This document shows positions 56,382 to 64,000 of a stretch of DNA of 64,000 nucleotides, piece after piece (the first letter of the stretch is position 1; each line of letters begins with the position of its first letter). The notes beneath the pieces were generated by a model. It was given only the letters and a program-made list of their open reading frames with translations. It had not been told where the DNA came from and did not search any database. The DNA lies in the NCBI RefSeq assembly GCF_032062135.1, contig NC_092860.1:153884703-153948702 (forward strand), written 5' to 3'. The DNA comes from Pyxicephalus adspersus (lineage: Eukaryota > Chordata > Amphibia > Anura > Pyxicephalidae). The translations under genes were made by a program, and so were the position numbers.

Positions 56382-57370
56382 ATGGGCAAGGGAAGGCCGA
56401 ATAGCCAATCCGCTCAAAAACGAGAAATAGGATTTTTTTTTGCTCGTTCCAAAACTCCTGGTCCTAGTGGAGGGGGTCATAACACTAGACTTAACACTGC
56501 ACAGACCTCCATGCCTAGTTTGGAACCCCCTGACTTTACTCAAGAGGACTCTGCTTCTAACTTTCCCTCCTTACTGGGTGAAGATAAGGACCCCTCAAGC
56601 CCGACAAGCCCTCCACAAACGTCCATGGGATAGAGATGCCTACCTGAAGTCTCTGCCTACCAAAGCAGACTTTGAATCTTATCTTGTGCGCTTCCAAAAC
56701 TCTCTACGTTCTGAACTAGCTTCACTCAGATCGGACCTCGGCTCAAGAATAGGGGAGGTTGAACGCACAACGGAAGATCTCTGTAACCACGTACAGACCC
56801 ATGCCCATATTCTTAATGAACACTCAATGCTATTGCAACAAATTATGTATCAGCAGGATGACCTGGAGAATTGGAGCCGCCGTAACAACATAAGGATTCG
56901 GGGACACCCAGAATCGATAGAACCAAAGGACCTCCATGCAGCAGCGACGACTCTGTTTAATGAACTCCTGCAGAAACCTAGGGATAATACTAGAGATTGA
57001 CCGCATTCATCGAACTCTGGGCCCAAAAAGCCAGGATCCAGACAGACCAAGAGATGTGATCTGCCGAATCTACTCTTTCCAGCTTAAAGAGCTTATCATG
57101 CAAAAAGCCAGGTCACAGGAGGAATTCACTTTGAACAATCGTCCCATTCTGCTCCTAACCGATCTCTCCCGCAATACTTTGGCACTGCGCCGAGCACTGA
57201 AGATGGGGCTTCCCATTTCAACTTTTCGCTCACAGAGGTAGCAAATCTGCCACCTTTCGCCAACTGGGGGACCTGGCTACCTTCTTGATGACGTTTGAGC
57301 TTCCCCAAGTCAACCTTTCTGACTGGCCTACGCTTCCCACGATTTTGACCCCTCCAGCGAATCCTTAATG
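56382..57370 (+). pseudogene. L1/Tx1-type LINE B ORF1 (RNA-binding protein)
   Basis: The ATG at 56,382 begins MGKGRPNSQSAQKREIGFFF. After a frame change near 56,630, KSLPTKADFESYLVRFQNSL, LRSDLGSRIGEVERTTEDL and LNEHSMLLQQIMYQQDDLEN form a coiled coil. SRRNNIRIRGHPESIEPKDL then starts the RRM-like domain. After another frameshift near 56,990, IDRIHRTLGPKSQDPDRPRD, VICRIYSFQLKELIMQKARS and ILLLTDLSRNTLALRRALK give the rest. FRQLGDLATFLMTFELPQVN ends the C-terminal domain near 57,310. ORF1p binds element RNA. Two or more frameshifts make it inactive. Confidence 0.9.
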
Positions 57371-58039
57371 GCAGCAGACACAGTGGAAGTCCAACAGTGA
57401 TCAAGTGTGCAACCCCTCGCAGGCCCCTCCGTGACTGTGGACCAATCCACCAGAGGGTTTTGCTGTTACCCTGATACATGAGGACTGGTTGTCCCCCTTC
57501 TTGGTGGGTTCAGGTTGCTTGCCCACGAAGGAACTTTATATGTAAGATTTTGTTCTTCACTGAACTGCTTTGATACTAATATTATGGTTATAGTTTTTGA
57601 TAATATTTTTCTTTTGGAGATTGCGGATGTACACTTGTACCCTCCTCCGTACAGCTTATATTTGCTATCTCATCCAATACTTTTATTGGCGTATAATGAT
57701 AAGCCCGGCCTGGGTGGTGAGGGCCTCGTCCTGACCACCTGAGCTACCCCCTCCAAGGGAATCTGCGCAGCTGATCTTCACTTACTGTTTTTTGTTCTTT
57801 TTTCTTTTTCGCTGGTATTACTTGTTTGTCTTTTTGTTCTGTACATGGTTTTATCCCCATCCCCGATGAATATTACGACCTTTATATTCAGCTGTCACCA
57901 ACTCCAATCTTCTTTGTAGAAAATATAGGGGTAGATAGAAAGATCCGCTGGCTGGTTCCCTCCTTTGTCATCCATTACCTCATCCTAATCAGGTAAGTGC
58001 TGAATTATTTACATTATGCCCCGCAAAGCTAAATATTAG
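57371..58039 (+). other. Probable L1 ORF1-ORF2 spacer, otherwise unassigned
   Basis: It contains a T-rich GTTTTTTGTTCTTTTTTC tract near 57,786-57,810, comparable with the spacer at 53,840. No ORF2 endonuclease motif follows, so L1 B is 3'-truncated. Confidence 0.5.
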
Positions 58040-58042
58040 TTA

Positions 58043-58361
58043 AGCTGCGTACACACGTCAAATTTTTCTCGCCCGATAATCAGCATCGGACAGATATCAG
58101 GCGAAAATCTGGCGTGTGTACAGCCCAGGCTGTTCATCGTCCGTGGATCCGCCAAGACGAATGAACGATGAGCGATGATAATGCAAGGGAAGGAGGAGAG
58201 CAGGCAGCAGGGTGTCCCTCCGTCACTCTCCCCCTCCCCTCTCCATTGAGCAGAACGGTGCTGTATGTACAGCACTCGTTCATGCATCTTGCGGTTCTTA
58301 TCGTTGGAAGGATTGTGAAAGATCCTTTCCAACGACAAGAATTGCATGTGTGTATGCGGCT
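58043..58361. mobile_element. PIF/Harbinger-like MITE with TTA target duplication
   Basis: Left end AGCTGCGTACACAC. The right end read on the - strand is AGCCGCATACACAC (12 of 14 identical). TTA flanks both sides (58,040-58,042 and 58,362-58,364), the 3-bp duplication typical of Harbinger elements. The interior contains GATCCTTTCCAACGACAAGA and an inverse AACGATGAGCG region. 319 bp, non-coding. This end sequence is very common in frog genomes as I know them. Confidence 0.8.
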
Positions 58362-58364
58362 TTA

Positions 58365-58789
58365 GTCTGCTTTTGTCAGAGGGAAGGGGGCTGCTCACTT
58401 ATGTACTCAATTATGAAATGCCAAATAATTTTCATTCAAAATGGATATGTACACTAGTGAGATGCACACATACAGAGAAAAAAAAATTAGCATAGAGTAG
58501 ATAACACATAAATATACACATATATACACACATCAAAGCACTCCCACAAACCCAATGCACACAAATGCATACAAACTTACATCTAAACACAATCTAGTTA
58601 TATGGGCAGGCTTATAATCATTTTTCTGGAAATGTGTCACAGAATGGGAGACGCAATCATTTCCAGTCAGTGACTTTAATTTTTGGCCAGATGATTAAAC
58701 CAAAGGACTCTTGATCATGGCTGACACAAAATAGAATATGTTAAAATGTTAAACATCCAGCAATAAGCTTGTCAATATAACAATAAAGT
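58365..58789. other. No feature recognised
   Basis: AT-rich, with CACACATATATACACACATC-type low complexity at 58,500-58,535. Confidence 0.4.
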
Positions 58790-59240
58790 AAAAAAAAAAA
58801 ATCACAAGAGCAGGAGGAGTAACACAGCCATACACACAGTGTCTCAGGGCCTGCCGCTTCCTCCTCATGCTATTACTGCCACTGCCTGCCCACTGCCCAG
58901 TACCCAGCTCTAGATGCCAGACTAGACTCAGGTTCAACAGGGTCTTCTTTCCCCGCTGATTCCGTCAAGCTCGTTCTCTTTCATGTGGTTTCGCTACATA
59001 GTTGGTACAGATTGGAATCTCGTTGATCCATTCATGTCTCCGATAGCTACAGCTTCGACACTGTCCATATGGGTGATGGCCTCAACCTCTAATGCCGTCC
59101 TTGCTCCTTCTCAGGGCCCAACGCCTCCTCCTCATGCTGTAGCTGATGCCACCTGCACAGTTCCCAACTCTAGATGCCAGTTACCAAAGCGGTGCCCGCT
59201 CTGTCTCAGTGCCCACTCGCCTGTGTATGGCTTGTAACGG
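58790..59240 (-). repeat. Inverted pair of the hAT copy 1 repeat unit
   Basis: The reverse complement contains GGCACTGAGACAGAGCGGGC, GGTAACTGGCATCTAGAGTT (59,160-59,185) and, in a second unit, GGCCCTGAGACACTGTG and CTGGCATCTAGAGCTGGG (58,855-58,925). These correspond to the units at 2,470-2,965. The flanking transposase is not present here. Confidence 0.65.
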
Positions 59241-59386
59241 AGTGGTGAAACCTGGTGGCTAATTTTTGGATCAGAGGAGCCCCCTCATGTCCCTCTCTGG
59301 CTGTACTCAGAGACCGTGTAAAATCCAGTATGTTCCCTTGGCTGCCCCATAAAAAAGCCTTGCCAGCAACAGAAAAAAAGACTTCC

Positions 59387-60200
59387 TTATTTTATTTTTT
59401 CTTGTACAGTGTTGTGCAGAGATGGGAGAGTCTTCTGAATAACCTCCTCCCCAAGGCTCCAATGAGCTGCCTCCGTAGCTGCCCCCATTCTGAACCAATG
59501 CAAGGAAAGTTTTCCTGCCTCCACCCCCTCCTCCCATAAACATTTTCTAAAAATTGCCACAAGCTGATATCTTGATAAAGCCAAACCATCAGCATGCACC
59601 AACAAGGTGCCCACCCCCCAGGCCTAATCACCAAAAATTCTCTCACAGCCTCCACCGGACACACCAAACCCCCACCCAAACTCTTTAAAACAATATCCAT
59701 GCCTTACCCCCTGGTCTGTTTTTGACCTGGCCAGACAAATCCTAATTTGCCCACTGTCACACTCCACATCACTCACCTGAATCCCTCCCGTCTTCTTTGC
59801 CTGGCTGACAAGCTCCTCAATCCTAAAAGCCCCAAAAAAGGCTAAAACGAATGCCACTCTGAACAATGCTCTCTCATAACTATTACTACAGATCCCAGAA
59901 TGGGACAGGCCTTCTCCCATCCATTCTTACTCTTCCGTTCCTAAACCCCTTCACCACCTATTGCACTAAAAACTCCTTACTCAAATCCTTCAACCCCAAT
60001 AACTTGAACAGGAAGGCCAAGCCTGGTAATTTTTTATTCATAACAGCCACGGACACCCCGCTCTCAAAACAGCGACACTAAAAATAAACCAGCACCCCCT
60101 TAAAATCCTCTTCTGACCCGCCCCCCCCTGCATTCCTCACAGAAATTCCACCATTCTTTCCATACCGCAGAATACGCCATTCACATAACCGCACTCACTG
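59387..60200 (-). pseudogene. Tyrosine recombinase of the Ngaro/DIRS element
   Basis: The core-binding part is seen in scattered frames around 59,930-60,200. At 59,750-59,920 the - strand gives ALFRVAFVLAFFGAFRIEEL with the first catalytic Arg, then GGIQVSDVECDSGQIRICLA and RSKTDQG. After frame changes, VCPVEAVREFLVIRPGG (59,625-59,675) and LSLHWFRMGAATEAAHWSLG follow, with the H-x-x-R pair at about 59,490-59,500. The C-terminal catalytic Tyr segment is lost after NTVQEKIK. It would integrate circular cDNA without an integrase. Inactive. Confidence 0.88.
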
Positions 60201-60239
60201 AACGCTGAATCATACCCATTACGATGCCAAGGGGATCTT

Positions 60240-60790
60240 CCACAGTTCCTGAGGGCACGGGACACCTTGCCGCTCCGACCATGGGATCAGCTGCAGGAAC
60301 CGCTCCCACTGAAACCGAGACAGAGAGTCAGCTATATGGTTAACAGTTCCAGGGATATGCACAGCAGCCACCGCAATGTTCCAGCGAAGGCAAAAAAAAA
60401 AACAACTGCCACAGCAATCTAATCACCGGTGGCGAAGATGCCGAATAGGCATTCACCACCTGAACCACACCCAAATTGTTACAGCAAAACCTTATCTGCT
60501 TTTTTGCAAGCTCCCCACCCTACAACTCCAGCGCTACTACAATGGGGAACAGTTCTAAGATTGACAAATTCGCCAACAAACCAGCCTCCCTCCATGACTC
60601 AGGCCAAGAGTCTGCACTCCATTATCCCTGCCAAAATGCCCCTTACCCAGATGCTCCTGCCACATCTGTACATAACTCCAGGTCCACATTCCAAGCCGGC
60701 CCCACTAACCAAACTGACCTCCGACCGACCTCCCATTGTACTCGTTCAAAAATCTCCTCCAAACCTCTTAATCCTCCCCCTGGTTAATCC
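60240..60790 (-). pseudogene. RNase H region of the Ngaro/DIRS element
   Basis: The - strand has a frame-shifted IAVAAVHIPGTVNHIADSLS followed by RFQWERFLQLIPWSE at about 60,265-60,385. This is the HxPGxxNxxADxLSR block that ends RNase H in these elements. The upstream half (60,400-60,790) is poorly preserved, with only short recognisable pieces. Confidence 0.75.
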
Positions 60791-60799
60791 TCCCCCTGG

Positions 60800-61698
60800 T
60801 TAACTTACCCCAGCTGTAGCCACCGCCAATCTCCTCGCAAATATCTGCCCCATAGGCATGACCTGGCAGGCAAAATTTAACTTACCCAGAAGTGACTTCA
60901 AGTCACTCAACGTAAGATTCTTTCTGTCCAATGCCCTTGCCACATCAATCTGTAATGCCTCGAACTTGTCCTCCGGCAATCCACACTCCATCGCCATGGT
61001 GTCAATTGAGATCCCCAGAAAAGCCAGCTCAGTATTTGGGCCCTCCGATTTATCTCTCGCCAAGGGCACGCCGAACTTGTCTGCCAAGAAATCAAATGTT
61101 GCCACCACCACCCTACACATCGCCGACTCGGGTGGCCCGATGAAAGGAAAATCATCCAGGTAATGGATAACCAAATCTACCCTGGCTACCTCCCTCTCTG
61201 TCCATTCCAAAAACGAACTAAAAGCTTCGAATAGCGCATACAACAAAGAGCACCCCATCAGCAAACAGTGGTCCACATAGAAGGCTCCTTCCCACGTGCA
61301 ATCCAAAAAAACGCTGACAATCTGGGTGCACCGGTAACAACTGAGAGCCTGCCTCTATGTCTGCCTTTGCCAACAGGGCTCCTCTACCATACTTACTCAC
61401 CCATTTCAGTGCACTGTCAAACAGCGTATAGGATACGGAACAAAGGCAGGGGTCAATCGCTTCATTCACTGACACACCGGCCGGGAAAGACAAATGGTGA
61501 ATGAGCGGAAATTTGTTTGGCTCCTTTTTGGGCACCACCCCTAAAGGAGAAATCATCAAGTCCTCCACTTGTCATGCTGAGAAGAGCCCCCCCATCCTGC
61601 CCAATCCCACCTACTTTCTCAATTTTTCTCCTATCACTTCTTGCTGACTTTAAAATTTGAAATTTATTGCCACTGGGGGGAGCTCCTTCAATCAGCAA
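60800..61698 (-). pseudogene. Reverse transcriptase of the Ngaro/DIRS element
   Basis: LMISPLGVVPKKEPNKFPLI and HHLSFPAGVSVNEAIDP (61,450-61,560), then GALLAKADIEAGSQLLPVHP with the first catalytic Asp. FYVDHCLLMGCSLLYALFEA and FSSFLEWTE follow in the 60,800-61,306 frame. The active site YLDD is intact at 61,151-61,162 within VIHYLDDFPFIGPPESA. GLPEDKFEALQIDVARALD and LKSLLGKLNFACQVMPMGQI follow. A frameshift near 61,300 splits the palm. Conservation is high enough to suggest a fairly young copy. Confidence 0.92.
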
Positions 61699-62443
61699 GA
61701 AATCCGAAAACCCTCTGTGAACCCCTCTTCCAACACATTAGCAGCCACCTGTTCCAGATACCTGCTTAGGAAAGACCACATTGGACCTACCTTCACCGGC
61801 GACATCCCCCTTTCCAGCGGCGTCCAATCCCCTTCCACCGCCTGCTCAAAAACAGCAGGCCGCTCCATGCATGCCCCCGCATTTTGCCAGTTCATGCTTG
61901 AAACAGCAGGCCTGGCTGAACTTGCAGTCCCCTTCATTAAATGGCCAACACACACCTTTTCACAGAGACCAATGGCCTGAAAGGTGGTGGACCACCCCCC
62001 ATAAAGGGCTGCATGCCCCTGCCCCTCCCCAGTGTCATTAGCTTCATCCACAAGCCAAAGTCCCTGTGGTCCCACGGAATCCACGAACGAAAAGGTTTCC
62101 GCTGCCTTAACTGCTCGTCATATCTGAGCGCCGCCACCCCCTCATAAGTCCTATGAGCCTCCCCAATGGCATCCAAATAACAGAAAAGGGCTGAGCAACG
62201 CCCTGGTTCCTTTTCTCCCAACGCACTGGCGAATATCACAAACGCTTGCAACCAATTTGCAAACGTCCAGGGGATCAACCTGTGCCACTTAGATTCCTCT
62301 TCCTTCTGCCACCCACCTTGCAACCGACCTAATTGAAAACGCTCCAGCGGAAACAATGTAAAAAGATCCACATACTCACCTTTCCAGATTTGCTCCTTCA
62401 TCTCCTGCAGCAAGGGCGCCCCCAGCGGCCCTTCGAAACACAT
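61692..62443 (-). pseudogene. Gag-like ORF, conserved C-terminal part
   Basis: A 168-codon frame (61,937-62,443) includes LLQEMKEQIWKGEYVDLFTL, LIPWTFANWLQAFVIFASAL, GEKEPGRCSALFCYLDAIGE and WDHRDFGLWMKLM. I recognise it as the gag-like protein found upstream of RT in vertebrate elements of this type. The overlapping frame at 61,692-62,084 carries the frame-shifted continuation (VDEANDTGEGQGHAALYG; FEQAVEGDWTPLERGMSPVK) toward RT. Confidence 0.82.
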
Positions 62444-64000
62444 GTATACCTCCCCTTATGCTACATCACCTACAGCCGTTGTCGCCAACTCAACTGCCTG
62501 TGGTGGCCCCCATGATGCCATGGGTCTCGTGTCCATGGCTTCCTGTCGGGGCCCTACCCCTGCTCCTTCTACTATGCTCTCTGTCCCCCAACCTGCTTCT
62601 GGCCCCCCTGTGCTACTTGCCCCCACTGCTGATCCTGAACGTAGAGTCCTCCCTGACCCCCCCATTGGCCCAGCAAAGGGAGCCCCCCTAAACTGCTAAA
62701 CTGTGGTCATCCCCCCTCCACCCCCCACTTACCCTCCATTGAACCCCCCAACAGGATCGCTAAATGCTTCTAGCAACTCTCGTGCCTCCCCCTCTATCGC
62801 CCCACTCCCACCTCCCTGCTGTCGACCTCCCTCCCACTCCCCCCACGGCCTCCCAGACCACCCTGCCTACTGGTCATCTCACCCCTCCCCCGATTTTCTG
62901 AAACTGCCCCCTTTCCCCAACAGGCACTCACCGGCCGCGAGCTCTCCCTCTGCCTCCTGCTCAGGCACTTCTGGACCACCCAGGATCGGGAAGCTGCTTG
63001 CCACCCTCGGGACTTCTTCTATTCCTCTCTGCGCTGCCTCCCCTGCCTGGCCAACACCAGCAGGGCCCCTTCCTCCACTCTGTGCTGTCCGACCGTGCTG
63101 CCTCCACTGCCAGCTCTCACACAGCCTGTCGCTTTCTCCAGAAGCTGTCCGGATCTTCTCCTTGCACTTCCGGGAATCCCGATGCTTTACATCATCCCAC
63201 AGGTCCTGCCCTTTGCTGCTGAAAAGTAAGATCTTCTTCTTGGAGACTCCCGACCCGATGGCCCCACCTCCTCCTCACGCTCATCTGTCCCCTCCTCCTG
63301 TTCCTCCACTGTGGCCATCCTGGAGAAGGGAAAAGGTGCCCTGCTTCTGTCCAGCCCCCCTGCACTTGCCACTTGACCCAGGGAGATCCGCGGCTCCCTC
63401 CTATTGCGGCCCGAGCCCCGTGACTCTGCCCTACTGCTGGACCCTGGTAAGCAGCCCTGGCCCACGCACACTGCCTACATCATTCCATGCAAGTTTCCTC
63501 GGGGCTTGCACTACTGATTGCACAGGGCGAGAACGGGGGGGGGGGGCTCAGTCTGATCCCCCTCCACCCTGGGGCTCTACCTGAGAAGAGGATTCCTCTC
63601 AGCTGTCCCAGCCTCAGCAGCAGACACCCGCTGGGCTGAAGACCCTAGAGTGTCCCTAATGGGGATCCTAGTGAGGCAACAAGCTCTAGAGGATTCAGAA
63701 CTCAGGTGCCCCTGGAGGCCTAGATCTCCAAGGCCATCTTGGGTCCGATCCCCTGACTGTAGGGATCGAAGCAACCCCCTGTAGAGCAGTCTCCACCTGA
63801 TCTTGCAGCCGGCCAGGCCCCGATCCCAGCTGCCCTCAATTGTGCCAGCAAAGCATCAATGTCAGTCATGTGCTCCTGTAATGTGCTCAGCTAACAAAAA
63901 ACTTCCTTCCTTCTCGCCGTCATGCTGAAAAAAAGACCTTCCCTTTCCGGCTCACCCCCCTTTTCACTACTCTTCTCCCTCCCCCCTGCACGTCACTCCC
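62444..64000 (-). pseudogene. Gag-like ORF, low-complexity N-terminal part
   Basis: Gly/Ser/Arg-rich - strand frames (for example GGSGRTLRSGSAVGASSTGG at 62,610-62,665) lead into the conserved part. Farther upstream, broken frames contain GDRTQDGLGDLGLQGHLSSE (about 63,700) and an ALLAQLRAAG-like text. Strong C bias on the + strand makes long Pro-rich + frames (62,703-63,584) that are shadows. The element start was not identified. Confidence 0.55.

Larger units (their letters stand above)
59250..64000 (-). mobile_element. Ngaro/DIRS-type tyrosine-recombinase retrotransposon
   Basis: On the - strand, gag-like sequence (62-64 kb), RT (60.8-61.7 kb), RNase H (60.2-60.8 kb) and tyrosine recombinase (59.39-60.2 kb) follow in order. 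There is no integrase or LTR. The start lies beyond the right edge of the window or in its last few hundred bases. All frames are interrupted. The combination RT/RNase H plus tyrosine recombinase defines the DIRS order. The SGNH fragment at 52 kb would favour the Ngaro branch. Confidence 0.9.

Noticed and set aside
62703..63584. 293-codon Pro/Ser-rich open frame on the + strand
   Set aside because: It is antisense to the gag-like N-terminus of the Ngaro/DIRS element and reflects the strong C bias of that strand. No domain was seen.
1..64000. tRNA, rRNA or snRNA genes
   Set aside because: No stretch was recognised by eye as having box A/B or cloverleaf structure; a tRNAscan-type search would be needed to exclude them.

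Overview
This window is nuclear DNA from a vertebrate, most likely an amphibian and probably a frog (inference). The grounds are spliced genes with GT/AG introns, a type-2 vomeronasal receptor (V2R) gene, and a dense, mixed load of transposable elements: Ty3/gypsy chromoviruses, L1/Tx1-, CR1- and L2-type LINEs, a Ngaro/DIRS tyrosine-recombinase retrotransposon, hAT, piggyBac-like and PIF/Harbinger-like elements. No prokaryotic, organellar or rRNA/tRNA features were seen. There is one assembly gap (N run, 43,568-44,457).

The only host-type gene is a V2R on the + strand, 25,122 to about 37,400, in six exons with intact splice sites. The exons give an uninterrupted 641-codon reading frame: signal peptide, venus-flytrap domain, nine-cysteine domain and TM1. 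The last exon then jumps from the end of TM1 to TM7 in another frame, so TM2-TM6 are missing. It is either a pseudogene or a single-pass receptor-like protein.

Left flank (1-25 kb): a decayed L1-type fragment (1.2-1.9 kb); a hAT remnant with about 142-bp tandem repeats (2.0-4.2 kb); a chromovirus with gag, protease, RNase H, integrase, chromodomain and 3' LTR but no RT core (4.2-8.15 kb); small MITEs; a 2.3-kb block Y (11.15-13.45 kb) that recurs at 46.8-49.2 kb; a second gypsy LTR plus gag start (13.85-14.7 kb); a cluster of related hairpin-forming hAT-like MITEs (14.7-18.5 kb); a near-complete but frame-broken hAT transposon with terminal inverted repeats and an 8-bp target-site duplication (18,709-23,101); and an antisense L2-type LINE (23.6-24.2 kb).

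Right flank (37.5-64 kb): an antisense gypsy RT/RNase H fragment (38-39 kb), piggyBac-like MITEs, an antisense CR1-type LINE (41.3-42.1 kb), and a second copy of the chromovirus neighbourhood (42.8-49.2 kb). That second copy has the same components as the 4.2-13.4 kb region, with the integrase-to-X segment inverted. Next come L2 and L1 LINE pieces (49.2-51.1 kb), an SGNH-hydrolase-like fragment (51.9-52.7 kb), two L1-type elements including one with an array of about 190-bp 5' monomers directly upstream of ORF1 (53.1-57.4 kb), a Harbinger-like MITE with TTA target duplication (58.0-58.4 kb), and a Ngaro/DIRS-type element on the - strand running off the right edge (59.3-64 kb).

Apart from the V2R, no coding region looks functional: transposon frames are broken by stops, frameshifts or deletions. 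The most interesting features are the V2R with an open but TM2-TM6-less frame, the duplicated locus with a nested inversion, and the L1 5' monomer array.
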